Notes: generated by a model from the letters alone, not told the origin. DNA of 59,960 bases from Clostridiales bacterium (GCA_012518465.1 JAAYSD010000008.1:1-59960), one strand, 5' to 3'. Counted from the stretch's first letter, positions 16,696-26,612 are shown. Program-made: numbers and translations.

Positions 16696-17667
16696 ATGGC
16701 TTTTTACCTTGGTATTGATATTGGTGGGACGAATATAGCTTGTGGGATAATTGATGACTATTATAATATTGTCGCACAAACAAAGGTTAAAACTCAACCG
16801 GAACGTGGCTACAATGCTATTTTAAATGATATTGTAATATGCGTTGATAATGTAATTGCAGATTTTGGAATAAATAGTGACGAAATCTCATGGGTAGGTG
16901 TCGGTTGTCCGGGTGCAATTAGGTTTAAGGATGGGTTTATTCATTACTCCAATAATTTAAACTTAAATAATATTCCTTTAGGAGATGATTTGTCCAAGCT
17001 ATTGAATAAACCTGTTTTTGTTAATAATGACGCAAATGCTGCGGCAGTGGCAGAATACTATGCCGGAGCTGCTAAAGGCAGCGAAGATGCTGTTATTATT
17101 ACAATAGGTACTGGCATAGGCTCAGGTATTATTATCGGTGGAAATATTTATAGCGGCAATAATGATGCAGGTGGAGAAATAGGACATACTGTTATTTCTA
17201 TTGATGGTGAAAAATGTACTTGTGGCAGAAATGGTTGTTTTGAGGCTTATTCATCAGCAACAGCTTTGATAAGAATGACTAAAAATGCTATTGAACAATA
17301 TCCTGAAACTTTAATGAAAAAGCTTTCTCAAATTGAAGGCAAAATTAGTGCAAGGACAGCTTTTAATGCAATGAAAATTGGTGATAAGTATGCGGAAGCT
17401 TTAATTAAACGATATATCCACTATCTTTCATGTGGTATAATTAATGTAATAAATATCTTTCAGCCTGAGGTTGTATGCATAGGTGGGGGCGTTTGCAATG
17501 AAGGTGATGCCTTGCTTGTTCCCTTAAAAACAGAAGTTTTTAAGGAAATCTATACAAAAAACATGAAAAACAACACAAAAATTACGCTTTGTAAGCTTGG
17601 TAATACGGCAGGAATAATCGGTGCGGCATTATTAGGTAAAATACAAAAAATACATAGCAAAAAATAA
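16696..17667 (+). CDS. glcK: ROK family glucokinase
   Basis: A 323-residue ROK kinase. The ATP-binding GIDIGGTNIACG (about residues 6-17), the catalytic region VNNDANAAAVAE, IGTGIGSG and the zinc-binding CTCGRNGCFEAYSS are all present; EIGHTVI gives the hexose-contacting Glu-His. Gram-positive enzymes with this pattern usually phosphorylate glucose, though other hexoses or N-acetylsugars are possible. Fourth-in-line position behind manA supports a sugar-6-phosphate role. Ribosome site is AGGGGG at 16685-16690, overlapping the manA stop. Confidence 0.88.
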   Translation: MAFYLGIDIGGTNIACGIIDDYYNIVAQTKVKTQPERGYNAILNDIVICVDNVIADFGINSDEISWVGVGCPGAIRFKDGFIHYSNNLNLNNIPLGDDLSKLLNKPVFVNNDANAAAVAEYYAGAAKGSEDAVIITIGTGIGSGIIIGGNIYSGNNDAGGEIGHTVISIDGEKCTCGRNGCFEAYSSATALIRMTKNAIEQYPETLMKKLSQIEGKISARTAFNAMKIGDKYAEALIKRYIHYLSCGIINVINIFQPEVVCIGGGVCNEGDALLVPLKTEVFKEIYTKNMKNNTKITLCKLGNTAGIIGAALLGKIQKIHSKK

Positions 17668-17698
17668 ATCCACTGTTTATTAAGAAAGGAAGTTAAAA

Positions 17699-19357
17699 AT
17701 GAGAAGTGATAATTTAAAAAAAGGAGTAGAACGTACACCGCATAAAGCTTTATTAAAAGCGTTAGGATTAACTGACAGTGAGATGCAAAGACCTTATATA
17801 GCAGTTGTTAATTCTGCAAATGACTATGTAGCGGGCCATATGCACCTTCATGAAATTGCTAAAAGCGTTAAGGACGGTATTAGAAATGCAGGAGGCGTAC
17901 CTTTTGAATTTTTTACAATAGGAGTATGCGACGGTTTGGCAATGAATCACGAGGGTATGAGATACTCGCTAGCTTCAAGAGAGCTTATAGCTGATAGTAT
18001 CGAAATTATGCTTACTGCTCACCCGCTTGATGGTGCTGTTTTTATTCCTAACTGTGATAAAATCGTTCCTGCAATGCTAATGGCAGCTGCTAGACTTAAT
18101 ATTCCATCTGTATTCGTTAGCGGAGGACCTATGAATCCCGGTGTTGTACAAGGAAAGCGTGTTGGATATTCTGAAATTTATGAAGCTATTGGTCAATATA
18201 AAAACGGTGAAATCGGTGATGATGTAATAAAGGAATACGAGGATAATGCTTGTCCTACCTGTGGTTCATGCTCGGGTATGTATACAGCAAATTCTATGAA
18301 TTGTCTTACAGAAGCTATTGGTATGTCAATGCCCTTTGCTGGAACAGAGCCAGCTGTTAATTCAGCTAGGAGAAGAATTGCAAAGGAAACCGGCGAGCTG
18401 ATACTTGACCTTGTGAAAAAAGATATTCGTCCTTTGGACATTTTGAAAAAGGATAATATGCTAAATGCACTTGCTGTTGATATGGCTGTTGGTGCATCTT
18501 CAAACACTGTATTACATCTTTTGGCTATTTCGCATGAAGCAGGAGCGGATATAACTTTGGAAGATTTTGAAAAAACTAGTAAAAACACTCCGCAGTTAGC
18601 AAAGCTTAATCCTGCTAGTGAAGTTTTTATTACGGATATGCATGAAGTCGGTGGTATCCCCACAGTTATGAAGGAATTAGCTAAAAACAATCATATCAAC
18701 ACCAATGTAATGACCGTTACTGGAAAGCTTTCTGATAGAATTAAAAATGCATTCAACCCTGATGGAACTATTGTTCACACTTTAGAAAATCCAATAAGAA
18801 AAGATGGTGGACTGGCTATACTCAGAGGAAATCTCGCTTTGGGCGGATGCGTTGTAAAGCAAGGTGCAGTTAAGCCTGAAATGATGGATTTTAAAGGTAT
18901 TGCGAAAGTGTTCGACGGAGAACAAGCAGCACTAGACGCTATAATGAACGATATGATTTTCCCAGGAGATGTTGTTGTTGTTCGTTATGAAGGTCCTAAG
19001 GGTGGTCCAGGTATGCCTGAGATGCTTGCTCCCACTGCTGCTATTGCAGGAAAGGGGCTTGATGGTGATGTTGCACTTATTACTGACGGGCGTTTCAGCG
19101 GTGCTAGTCGTGGTGCAGCTGTTGGCCATGTGTCACCTGAGGCTATTGAAGGTGGACTTATCGCTTATGTAGAAACTGGTGATGAAATTCATATTGATAT
19201 TCCTAATAGGAGTATTCAGCTGCTTGTAAGTGATGAGGAAATTGAAAAACGTAAGAAAAAAGGTGTAAATCCACCAAAACGTAAGCTTGAAGGCTATTTA
19301 AAGCGTTATGCTAAGCTTGTTACAAATGCCTCTACAGGTGGAGTTTATAAGGATTAA
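17699..19357 (+). CDS. ilvD: Dihydroxy-acid dehydratase
   Basis: A 552-residue iron-sulfur dehydratase that converts 2,3-dihydroxy-isovalerate or -methylvalerate to the keto acids of valine, isoleucine and leucine synthesis. The cluster and Mg residues appear in [12 protein letters not shown] and [36 protein letters not shown] is the C-terminal signature. Length is standard. It is the last gene of the fabV operon and the only branched-chain biosynthesis gene visible; no T-box precedes it. An edd-type sugar-acid dehydratase is less likely because of the N-terminus and length. Confidence 0.95.
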   Translation: MRSDNLKKGVERTPHKALLKALGLTDSEMQRPYIAVVNSANDYVAGHMHLHEIAKSVKDGIRNAGGVPFEFFTIGVCDGLAMNHEGMRYSLASRELIADSIEIMLTAHPLDGAVFIPNCDKIVPAMLMAAARLNIPSVFVSGGPMNPGVVQGKRVGYSEIYEAIGQYKNGEIGDDVIKEYEDNACPTCGSCSGMYTANSMNCLTEAIGMSMPFAGTEPAVNSARRRIAKETGELILDLVKKDIRPLDILKKDNMLNALAVDMAVGASSNTVLHLLAISHEAGADITLEDFEKTSKNTPQLAKLNPASEVFITDMHEVGGIPTVMKELAKNNHINTNVMTVTGKLSDRIKNAFNPDGTIVHTLENPIRKDGGLAILRGNLALGGCVVKQGAVKPEMMDFKGIAKVFDGEQAALDAIMNDMIFPGDVVVVRYEGPKGGPGMPEMLAPTAAIAGKGLDGDVALITDGRFSGASRGAAVGHVSPEAIEGGLIAYVETGDEIHIDIPNRSIQLLVSDEEIEKRKKKGVNPPKRKLEGYLKRYAKLVTNASTGGVYKD

Positions 19358-19383
19358 AAAAGGGGGGATTTCCCCCTTTTTTA
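19356..19383 (+). terminator. Intrinsic terminator of the fabV-ilvD operon
   Basis: A G-run/C-run stem with A-tract and T-tract flanks overlaps the ilvD stop codon and ends in a T-run at 19383. Confidence 0.9.
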
Positions 19384-19459
19384 ATTTGTGTTTATAATAT
19401 TAAATTTCACTCTATATTATATATACATCAAATTTTTAGATAATTATCATATCGAGGTA

Positions 19460-19488
19460 TTGCAATATTATTGTAAATACGTTATAAT
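19460..19488 (+). promoter_or_regulatory. Promoter of the M50-scpAB operon
   Basis: TTGCAA (19460-19465), 17-base spacer, TATAAT (19483-19488), followed by about 41 bases of leader. Confidence 0.6.
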
Positions 19489-19535
19489 ACTAATATATTT
19501 GCGTTTAATTATTATTGAAAGATATTGAGGTTTTT

Positions 19536-20186
19536 ATGATACAAGAGCTTTTTAGTGGTCCAATAGATACCAATCAACTATTGCTTACATTTTTAATGTA
19601 TATGATTATTTTATTTATTGCTTTTCCCATACATGAATTTGCCCACGCATTGGCAGCAAAAATTCTTGGTGACAGGACACCTGATTTACAAGGCAGACTC
19701 ACATTAAACCCCTTTGCTCATCTGGATTTAATGGGGTCATTAATGATGCTGCTATTTGGTTTTGGTTGGGCAAAGCCTGTGGAAACAAACCCCAATAATT
19801 ATACAAGGAAAATATCAATGCGTGGAGGTATGGCTCTTGTAGCTTTCGCCGGCCCTCTTTCAAATATTCTTATGGCACTTATCGGCATGATTATATATAA
19901 GCTTCTGCCTGCCGAACAAGGTGAGTTAATGTATGCAGTCAGCTTATTTATGCAAATAAATATATTCTTAGCTGTGTTTAATCTAATTCCCATTCCTCCT
20001 CTTGACGGCTCTAAGCTAATGCTCGTTATACTCCCGCCGAGAATGTATGCAAAATATGAGTCAATTCAAAGATATTCATTTATAATATTGATGGTACTTA
20101 TTATTACAAATATATTAAGCTTTGTTGTTTCGCTATTATCGGGATTTGTAATTCAGCTTTTGGATTGGATGACATTTTTCCTATGA
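19536..20186 (+). CDS. Site-2 protease family (M50) membrane metalloprotease
   Basis: A 216-residue integral membrane protein with five to six helices. The zinc site is FPIHEFAHALAA (HExxH) and the distal ligand motif is NLIPIPPLDGSKL. Start ATG 19536 lies 5 bases after GAGG (19527-19530); a TTG further upstream at 19515 lacks a ribosome site. Members of this small subfamily (YwhC-like) commonly sit next to scpAB in Clostridia; their substrate is unknown. The stop TGA (20184-20186) overlaps the scpA start as ATGA, indicating translational coupling. Confidence 0.88.
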   Translation: MIQELFSGPIDTNQLLLTFLMYMIILFIAFPIHEFAHALAAKILGDRTPDLQGRLTLNPFAHLDLMGSLMMLLFGFGWAKPVETNPNNYTRKISMRGGMALVAFAGPLSNILMALIGMIIYKLLPAEQGELMYAVSLFMQINIFLAVFNLIPIPPLDGSKLMLVILPPRMYAKYESIQRYSFIILMVLIITNILSFVVSLLSGFVIQLLDWMTFFL

Positions 20187-20887
20187 TGGATGAATTAACC
20201 TTTAAACTGGAAATATATGAAGGGCCTCTTGATTTAATGCTCTCTCTCATAAAAAAGCATAAGCTTGACATTACAGATATAGAAATATCGGTTTTGCTTG
20301 AACAGTTTTTACTATATCTCGATAGAATGAATGAAGCTGATATTGAAGTGACCTCAGATTTTTTAGAAATGGCAGCAAGGCTTATTTACATTAAATCAGC
20401 TGCACTGCTACCTAAGCATGAAAAAGAAGAGCTTAAGAGAGAACTTGAGGGTACTTTGATAGAATATGCACAGGCAAAAATTGCAGCAAATAATTTACGT
20501 AATATATTTTTAGGAAATGATGTTTTCGTACGTACACCAATGCCCTATTTACCTGAAAAAGAGTATAAAAATCAGCATCTAGTATCGGAATTGGTTCAAG
20601 CATATATAGAATTAGCTGAAAAAGGCAAAAAAATCAAAAAGGAAACGCCCACTTCTGTAAAGCCAGCTGTACCAAAGCCAACTGTTTCAGTATTTACACA
20701 GGTTGTATATGTTTTAAAAAGGCTTAAAAGCGGTGGAAATATACTTACTAATCATCTTTATAATGGACTTTCTCGGTCGGAAGCTGTCGCTACCTTTCTA
20801 GCCTTGCTGGAGCTTGTCAAAGCTGGTCGAATTGCTTTTTCAGATGATAATTCCGTTTTGTATTTTAATGCCAAAATCAGTCAATAA
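20183..20887 (+). CDS. scpA: Segregation and condensation protein A
   Basis: A 234-residue kleisin subunit of the SMC-ScpAB condensin, which compacts and segregates the chromosome. The N-terminal FKLEIYEGPLDLMLSLIKK and the DFLEMAARLIYIKSAALLP helix that binds the SMC neck are characteristic. The C-terminal winged-helix part runs to about residue 230. I chose ATG 20183 for the ATGA overlap with the preceding stop; ATG 20186 or TTG 20165 are possible. scpB follows after 12 bases. smc is not in the window. Confidence 0.92.
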   Translation: MMDELTFKLEIYEGPLDLMLSLIKKHKLDITDIEISVLLEQFLLYLDRMNEADIEVTSDFLEMAARLIYIKSAALLPKHEKEELKRELEGTLIEYAQAKIAANNLRNIFLGNDVFVRTPMPYLPEKEYKNQHLVSELVQAYIELAEKGKKIKKETPTSVKPAVPKPTVSVFTQVVYVLKRLKSGGNILTNHLYNGLSRSEAVATFLALLELVKAGRIAFSDDNSVLYFNAKISQ

Positions 20888-20899
20888 TAAGGAGGCAAG

Positions 20900-21508
20900 A
20901 TGAATAAAGAAATTACACCTGAAAATATTGCCTCAGTTGAAGCTGTTTTGTTTGCCCTTGGTGAACCGTGCAATATCACAAAACTGGCAAATTCAGTTAA
21001 GCTAAATACACAGCAAATTCTTGAGTGTGTATATATTCTCAATGAGAGGTATGAAAGAAATAAAAGTGCATTAATAATTCTTACGCTTGAGGATTCCTTT
21101 CAAATGGCAACGAGAGAAGAATTTTCTAAGTTTATTAAATCTGCATTTGAAACTAAAAGAGATACTCTCTTATCAAATGCAGCAATGGAGGTATTAGCGA
21201 TTGTCGCTTACAATCAGCCCGTTACAAAAGCTTTTATAGAACAAGTAAGAGGTACGGACAGCTCCTCGGTAGTAAATAATCTTGTAGAGAAAGGCTTGCT
21301 TGAGGAATACGGTCGATTGGATTTACCTGGAAAACCTCTAGCTTATACAACAACAGATAATTTTTTAAGGTGCTTTGGATTAAGCAGTATCGGTATGCTG
21401 CCCGATATTCCTAGTGTTTCTGATCAAATGGAATTTGATGAAATAAATCCTGAAGTAAAGGCTTTTGAGATAGATTTAGATGAGGAAAGCTTTAGTGATA
21501 ATCAATGA
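20900..21508 (+). CDS. scpB: Segregation and condensation protein B
   Basis: A 202-residue dimeric winged-helix protein that binds ScpA in the condensin complex. Signature segments are ASVEAVLFALGEP, MEVLAIVAYNQPVTKAFIEQ and the RGTDSSSVVNNLVEKGLLEE recognition region, all in standard order. The C-terminus is acidic. Strong AAGGAGG lies 4-10 bases upstream of ATG. Position right after scpA is universal in Firmicutes. Confidence 0.94.
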   Translation: MNKEITPENIASVEAVLFALGEPCNITKLANSVKLNTQQILECVYILNERYERNKSALIILTLEDSFQMATREEFSKFIKSAFETKRDTLLSNAAMEVLAIVAYNQPVTKAFIEQVRGTDSSSVVNNLVEKGLLEEYGRLDLPGKPLAYTTTDNFLRCFGLSSIGMLPDIPSVSDQMEFDEINPEVKAFEIDLDEESFSDNQ

Positions 21509-21523
21509 TTATGGAGGTTTTTA

Positions 21524-22324
21524 ATGGGCTGGATAATTTTTATCGGCATTTTGCTGTTTTTTATTTTTTTATTCAGCAGATTTATTGTTATTTCCATTCA
21601 AATAAATGATGATGTCACTCTAAAGTTAAAATATTTGTTTCTTTCATTTCAGCTATTACCTCAGAATGATGAAAAAGAGAAAAAGAAAGAAAAACGCAAA
21701 AAACCAAAGAAAAAAGCAGAAAATATAGTATCGCAAAATCATCAGGAAGTTAAAGATAATCGGGATATTACAAATAGTGTAAATGACAAAGACTTTGAAG
21801 CTTCTCAAAAAGAAATAAAGCATTTTGAAAATAATAATACTAATAAAACTGATAAAACCGAAAGCAGTAAAAAAAATGATTTCAAAGGAAAAAAGCTTTC
21901 CTTTGATGAAAAGCTCAAGCTTTTATCAAAGAAATATAATCAGATAAAAGAAATAATCGATAGTGCTAAAAATCCTTTATTAAAATTTATTAAAAGAATT
22001 CATATTAAAATTAAAGCACTGAATATTATCGTAGGCGGAAGTGACGCTTATTCTACTGCAATGAGCTTTGGTTCGTTTAATATGATTATAGGAAATATTT
22101 TAGGCTGGGTTGCGGCTACTATGAATTTAAGTACGGATTCTGACAGGATTGAAGTTAATGCTGATTTTGACTTAAAGAAAACAAAATATGATGTTGATTT
22201 TTATGTTAAAGTTCGTGTTTTTACTGTAATTGCACTTGCGATTTCATTTGTAATTAACTATATTAAAAATATTAATAAAACTGCTGTGCCTACTAAGGCA
22301 AGAAAGGAAGTAAAAAATGGCTGA
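21524..22324 (+). CDS. DUF2953 membrane protein (YtfI-like)
   Basis: A 266-residue protein with an N-terminal transmembrane helix (about residues 2-22), a beta segment DDVTLKLKYLFLSFQLLP, a long Lys/Asn/Asp/Glu-rich linker (about 45-130), and a C-terminal domain ending with a second hydrophobic helix. The position directly before ytfJ mirrors Bacillus ytfI-ytfJ, where the first gene is DUF2953; the second half (TAMSFGSFNMIIGNILGW) fits the family. Function unknown, sporulation-related by association. Its stop overlaps ytfJ by 8 bases. Confidence 0.7.
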   Translation: MGWIIFIGILLFFIFLFSRFIVISIQINDDVTLKLKYLFLSFQLLPQNDEKEKKKEKRKKPKKKAENIVSQNHQEVKDNRDITNSVNDKDFEASQKEIKHFENNNTNKTDKTESSKKNDFKGKKLSFDEKLKLLSKKYNQIKEIIDSAKNPLLKFIKRIHIKIKALNIIVGGSDAYSTAMSFGSFNMIIGNILGWVAATMNLSTDSDRIEVNADFDLKKTKYDVDFYVKVRVFTVIALAISFVINYIKNINKTAVPTKARKEVKNG

Positions 22325-22691
22325 ACATCCAATTCAAGGACTAATGAGTACGGCTATGCAAAAAATTCGTGAGCTAGTCGATGTTAATACTATCGTCGGA
22401 GAACCTATAACTGCCCCCGATGGGACTATTCTTATCCCTATATCGAAGGTTTCATTTGGTTTTGTAGCAGGAGGATCTGATTTGCCCTCCTCCCTACCTA
22501 AAAATTTATTTGCAGGCGGCTCTGGTGCTGGAATTTCAATCAAACCTGAGGCTTTCATTGTTATTTCAAAAGACGGAGAAGTAAAAATGCTCCATATGCA
22601 AGATACTCCCTCTGCTATTGATAGCTTGATTTCAGGTGCGCCTGAGCTTATTAATAAGGTAAAGGATATATTCTCAAAAAAGGATAATTAA
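22317..22691 (+). CDS. ytfJ: Spore protein YtfJ/GerW family
   Basis: A 124-residue protein that matches the GerW/YtfJ family along its full length: HPIQGLMSTAMQKIRELVDV, VGEPITAPDGTILIPISKVS and the Gly-rich SFGFVAGGSD / FAGGSGAGISIKPEAF. In Bacillus it is a spore-associated protein needed for normal germination. Here it follows the DUF2953 gene as in Bacillus and precedes a DacF-type carboxypeptidase. It is evidence that the organism, or its recent ancestor, forms spores. Homologues exist in some non-sporulating Clostridia. Confidence 0.9.
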   Translation: MAEHPIQGLMSTAMQKIRELVDVNTIVGEPITAPDGTILIPISKVSFGFVAGGSDLPSSLPKNLFAGGSGAGISIKPEAFIVISKDGEVKMLHMQDTPSAIDSLISGAPELINKVKDIFSKKDN

Positions 22692-22754
22692 ACTAGCATT
22701 ATTCCCCTGCTGAAAGCATAAAATTATACAAGCTAATGCATAACGGAGGGGAAT

Positions 22755-23939
22755 ATGAATATTTTTAAAAAAGTTTTATCTTTTATAATAGCGATAATTA
22801 TTTTTGTCTATATGCAAAATCCGCCTATGGCAAATGGTGAAGAATATCAGCAAAGTGCTATCACAACTGATAATGAGGTTTCACAATTTACCGGTAATAT
22901 TAGTGCGGCATCAGCTATATTAATTAACGCTGAAACAAGCGAAATTTTATATGCTAAAAACGAAAACGAACGTCGTGCTATGGCCAGCACTACAAAAATA
23001 ATGTCCGCTATTTTAACTATTGAAGCCGGTGAGCTTGACAAAAAATTCACAGTAGATGATTATGCCATTAATGTTGAAGGTACTTCAATGGGATTGAAAA
23101 AGGGTGATATCGTTACACGCCTTGCATTAGTTCAAGGTATGCTTTTACCCTCTGGAAATGACGCTGCAAACGCAGCTGCTGTCAATGTTTCCGGTAGCAT
23201 TGGAAAGTTTATCGATATGATGAATAACAAGGCTCAGGAATTAAAGCTAAATGATACTAATTTTGTCACTGCCACAGGGCTTGATGCACAAAACCATTAT
23301 ACAACTGCAAGTGATTTAGCTAAATTAACTGCATATGCCTTGAAAAACCCAATTTTCAAGGAAATCTGCTCAAAGCAAAGCTTAAAATCAGAATTTGGAA
23401 ATCCTGTTTCACCTCGTTGGCTTAAAAATTCTAATAAGCTTTTATCAAGCTATGAGGGTGCTATCGGTGTAAAAACTGGTTTTACAGACAATGCAAGAAG
23501 ATGCCTTGTTTCAGCTGCTAAGAGAAACGGAATTACTTTAATTGCTGTCACCTTAAATGCTCCCGATGATTGGAATGACCATAAAAATATGCTTGATTTT
23601 GGCTTTTCACAATATGAAAAAATTAAGGTGATTTTCAGTGATAGCAGTATAACCGTGCCTGTTGTTGGTGCTGAACAAGAATTTGTTAATATTGCAGTTG
23701 ATACATCACTTGAAGTAAACGTTCAGAAGCAGTATAAGGAACAAATTAGGACAAAGCTTCTTTTACCCAAATTTGTTTATGCAGGTTTTGATGAAGGTAA
23801 GGAAATCGGAACAATACAATATATTACAAATGGAAAGATTATTGCTCAATTTCCCATAAAAACAGCACAAGCTATAAGCGTTAGTGAAAATAAAATGGGA
23901 ATATGGGATAAAATATTAAAATTCATTGGAATTAGATAG
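22755..23939 (+). CDS. D-alanyl-D-alanine carboxypeptidase (DacF/DacB-like PBP)
   Basis: A 394-residue penicillin-binding protein with an N-terminal signal helix (about residues 3-20). The three active-site motifs are intact: Ser78-T-T-Lys81, Ser133-Gly-Asn135 and Lys240-Thr-Gly242. A PBP5-C-like domain follows (about 285-370) and the C-terminus could be a membrane anchor. It trims the terminal D-Ala of peptidoglycan pentapeptides. Its place between ytfJ and rluB resembles the scpAB-dacB-rluB region of Bacillus, where dacB acts in spore cortex synthesis, but vegetative action is equally possible. Confidence 0.9.
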   Translation: MNIFKKVLSFIIAIIIFVYMQNPPMANGEEYQQSAITTDNEVSQFTGNISAASAILINAETSEILYAKNENERRAMASTTKIMSAILTIEAGELDKKFTVDDYAINVEGTSMGLKKGDIVTRLALVQGMLLPSGNDAANAAAVNVSGSIGKFIDMMNNKAQELKLNDTNFVTATGLDAQNHYTTASDLAKLTAYALKNPIFKEICSKQSLKSEFGNPVSPRWLKNSNKLLSSYEGAIGVKTGFTDNARRCLVSAAKRNGITLIAVTLNAPDDWNDHKNMLDFGFSQYEKIKVIFSDSSITVPVVGAEQEFVNIAVDTSLEVNVQKQYKEQIRTKLLLPKFVYAGFDEGKEIGTIQYITNGKIIAQFPIKTAQAISVSENKMGIWDKILKFIGIR

Positions 23940-23945
23940 GATAAT

Positions 23946-24677
23946 ATGGAAAAAATAAGAATTCAAAAAATAATTGCAGATAGTGGATATTGTTCTCGCA
24001 GAAAAGCAGAGCAATTAATGATAGACGGTCGTGTAAAGCTGAATGGACGGCCAGTAAAGCTGGGCGACAAAGCTCTCCCCGCCAAAGATTTAATAAGTAT
24101 TGATGGACAAAATATTAGTACACAATCAAATTTACGCTACATAATTCTCTATAAGCCACGTGGTTATGTAACGACAATGAGTGATGACAGAGGCAGAAAA
24201 ACAGTTAATGACCTTATGAAAGGTGTTTCTGAAAGGGTCTATCCTATTGGCAGACTTGACAAAATCAGCGAGGGACTTTTGCTTTTAACAAATGATGGTG
24301 CCTTTGCAAATGAAATAATGCACCCCTCTAGTCAAATCAGTAAGACTTATCGAGTTACTATTAAAGGCAAGATTTCTGAAGAGGATATAGCACAGCTTAT
24401 GGCTGGTGTCCTTATTGATGATAAAAAGACTCTGCCTTGTATCATTCATGTTCTTGCTGAGGAAAGCGAAAGAACCGTACTTCAATTTATAATCAAAGAG
24501 GGCAGAAATCGTCAAATAAGAAAAATGTGTGAAACTGTTGGTGCTGAAATTATTCGTCTAAAACGCACACATATAGGAAATTTAAAGCTTGGTATGTTAA
24601 AACCAGGTGAATATAGAGATTTAACAACGGAAGAACTAAGAGGACTAAGAAGGTTATTAAAAACTAAGAATGATTAA
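23946..24677 (+). CDS. rluB: Pseudouridine synthase RluB/RsuA family
   Basis: A 243-residue rRNA pseudouridine synthase. An S4 RNA-binding domain covers about residues 1-60 (QKIIADSGYCSRRKAEQLM), and the catalytic domain holds YPIGRLDKISEGLLLLTNDG with the nucleophilic Asp near residue 103, plus RNRQIRKMCE. It most likely modifies 23S rRNA as RluB does; RsuA-type 16S specificity cannot be excluded. It starts 6 bases after dacF and overlaps the next small gene by 8 bases. Confidence 0.93.
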   Translation: MEKIRIQKIIADSGYCSRRKAEQLMIDGRVKLNGRPVKLGDKALPAKDLISIDGQNISTQSNLRYIILYKPRGYVTTMSDDRGRKTVNDLMKGVSERVYPIGRLDKISEGLLLLTNDGAFANEIMHPSSQISKTYRVTIKGKISEEDIAQLMAGVLIDDKKTLPCIIHVLAEESERTVLQFIIKEGRNRQIRKMCETVGAEIIRLKRTHIGNLKLGMLKPGEYRDLTTEELRGLRRLLKTKND

Positions 24678-25005
24678 AATTACGAAAAACATCAATGACA
24701 ATGGTGAAATATGCTTTTCGGCGGAAGATAATTTGAAAATACTTGCTAGCTGCACAATAAAGCTTGAGCAGGAAGAAATTATTTTCACCGATATAAGATT
24801 TATTAAAAATAAAGAGATTTTTCTTGATGGTACAATACGTGCAGCAATGAATTTTGCATTAATTAACAATAGAGATTTTGCTGATTTTTCAAAGCTTAGT
24901 GATGATAAGCTGAAAACAATTAATGCTCTAAATATAGCTAGTCATGAGCAAAGTAAAGTTGATATTGAATTTTTCTTTGATAGTAATGGTTGTAAAAGTA
25001 AATAA
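24670..25005 (+). CDS. Conserved-looking hypothetical protein
   Basis: A 111-residue soluble protein of unknown function. It alternates short beta-like segments (ICFSAEDNLKILASCTIKLE, EEIIFTDIRFI) and one helix (DGTIRAAMNFALI), which faintly recalls a trimmed GNAT fold: the beta-hairpin then IRAAMNFAL resembles the acetyl-CoA loop plus helix. I cannot assign a function. It overlaps rluB by 8 bases, has the same base composition as its neighbours, and ends just before a terminator, so it is a real last gene of the operon. Confidence 0.65.
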   Translation: MIKITKNINDNGEICFSAEDNLKILASCTIKLEQEEIIFTDIRFIKNKEIFLDGTIRAAMNFALINNRDFADFSKLSDDKLKTINALNIASHEQSKVDIEFFFDSNGCKSK

Positions 25006-25008
25006 TTG

Positions 25009-25041
25009 AAATAAAGGGAGGCATACTCCCTTTTATTTTGT
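25009..25041 (+). terminator. Intrinsic terminator of the scpAB-rluB operon
   Basis: Stem AATAAAGGGAG (25010-25020) with CTCCCTTTTATT (25026-25037), 5-base loop, then a T-rich end. Confidence 0.85.
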
Positions 25042-25082
25042 AAAAAAATTAACAAAGTTTTTGTTTTTCTTTAAAATTCACT

Positions 25083-25110
25083 TGTTTTTTTTATTAAAAT
25101 AAGTTATAAT
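25083..25110 (+). promoter_or_regulatory. Probable promoter of the carboxyltransferase operon
   Basis: TATAAT at 25105-25110 with a weak TTGTTT 16 bases upstream (25083-25088). The leader to ATG 25202 is about 85 bases and ends in GGAGGG. Confidence 0.4.
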
Positions 25111-25201
25111 TATAGTAATGTCGTTTTTAGTTATTGCGTTTTTCAATAACTTTAATAATATATACTAAGCTAGTATAGCAATATAATATACGGAGGGAAA
25201 A

Positions 25202-26578
25202 ATGTCTGATAAAAATTCTTTAGAAAACATTCAGCATACAGTTCACGCTTGTAATGCTAGAGAGCTTTTGCTTAAGCTCTTTGATGAAAATACTTTCTTA
25301 GAGCTAGATAAGTATTCTCCTACTCCTGTTTGTGTTGGCACAGGATTTGTAAACGGTACCATTGTTTGTGCTTTTGCACAAGATGGCGACAACAATAATG
25401 GTGCTATGGACGAAAAGGGTGCTAGAAAAATCAAAAAAGCTTATGAGCTTGCTGTAAAAAATGGTTGTCCAATAGTAGGAATTTTTAATTCTAACGGTGG
25501 AAAAATCATTGAGGGTGCAAAGCTTTTATCAGCTTATAGCGAGATTTTAGCTAAGGCTACAAAGCTTTCAGGTGTGGTGCCTCAAATTTCTATTGTAAAT
25601 GGTGTAAGTGCAGGAGCACAGGCTTTAATTACTACCTTATCCGACTTTGTTATTATGACAAAGGATGCTGAGCTGTTTTTAACTGCTCCTTTTGTAGCAA
25701 AAGATAGCAATGAGCTTTCCGGCTCTGCTGAAGTCAGTGCAAAGTCTGGTGTAAGTGCAATAACAACTGAAAATTCTGATGAAGCTATTGAAAAAGCAAA
25801 AACTTTGCTGGGTATTTTGCCTAAAAATAATCTTGATAGTGGTATTTCTGCTCAAGAAAATTCCGATGATGTAAAAATCACCTCTTCCCTATCAGGGGTT
25901 GAATTAATAAATGCAATATCATCAAATGAAAATAGTATTGAATTATATAAAGACTTTGGAGATTCAGCTAAAACAGTAATAGGAAGCCTTGACTGGCACA
26001 CTGTGGCATATGTTTGCGTAAATGGAAAGCTAACTGCTGACGATACAGTGAAAATTGCTAAGCTTGTGAGCTTTGCCGATGCTTTTTCCCTGCCTGTTAT
26101 AACATTTATTGATACCGAGGGATTTGAGCCTTCCTCAAAAGCTGAAATTTCGGGATCAATCCGTGATAGTGCAAGACTTGCACAAGTATATGCTAATGCT
26201 ACTACTGCTAAAATAAGCGTAATCACTGGAAAAGCTTATTCTTCTGCGTATATTGCACTTGCTGGAAAAAATGCAGGAATTGATATTTCATTTGCTTGGG
26301 AACAATCAATTATTGCTGCTATGGCACCACAGGCCGCAGTTAATTTCTTATATGCAGATGAAATAAGCAATTCTGATAATCCAAAGCAAACTGAAAAAGA
26401 CCTTATTAATAAATATATTAATGAAAATGCAAGTGCTTATTCTGCTGCTGAAAACGGACTTGTAGACAGTGTTATTTCACCACAAGAAACTAAGACCGAA
26501 TTAATAAAAGCACTTGATTCTATTGATAGTAAGAGGGTTTGCAATCCTGCTAAAAAACACGTTAATTTTATATTCTAA
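25202..26578 (+). CDS. Divergent acyl-CoA carboxyltransferase subunit (12S/MmdA-like)
   Basis: A 458-residue protein with the two crotonase-like halves of biotin-dependent acyl-CoA carboxyltransferases, shorter than the usual 510-520. The N-half runs from LLLKLFDENTFLELD through CPIVGIFNSNGG (the usual SGGAR is NGGKI) to VPQISIVNGVSAGAQALITTLSDFVIM (the usual GPCAGGA is altered). The C-half shows VITFIDTEGFEPS, ITGKAYSSAYIAL and MAPQAAVNFLYADE. By family it moves CO2 between biotin and an acyl-CoA. It is followed by a biotin carrier and a 5S/OadA protein, the three parts of a transcarboxylase. Changes in both oxyanion loops suggest an unusual substrate. Confidence 0.8.
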   Translation: MSDKNSLENIQHTVHACNARELLLKLFDENTFLELDKYSPTPVCVGTGFVNGTIVCAFAQDGDNNNGAMDEKGARKIKKAYELAVKNGCPIVGIFNSNGGKIIEGAKLLSAYSEILAKATKLSGVVPQISIVNGVSAGAQALITTLSDFVIMTKDAELFLTAPFVAKDSNELSGSAEVSAKSGVSAITTENSDEAIEKAKTLLGILPKNNLDSGISAQENSDDVKITSSLSGVELINAISSNENSIELYKDFGDSAKTVIGSLDWHTVAYVCVNGKLTADDTVKIAKLVSFADAFSLPVITFIDTEGFEPSSKAEISGSIRDSARLAQVYANATTAKISVITGKAYSSAYIALAGKNAGIDISFAWEQSIIAAMAPQAAVNFLYADEISNSDNPKQTEKDLINKYINENASAYSAAENGLVDSVISPQETKTELIKALDSIDSKRVCNPAKKHVNFIF

Positions 26579-26612
26579 TTTGTAAATAAATATATATTGA
26601 AAGGGTATTTTT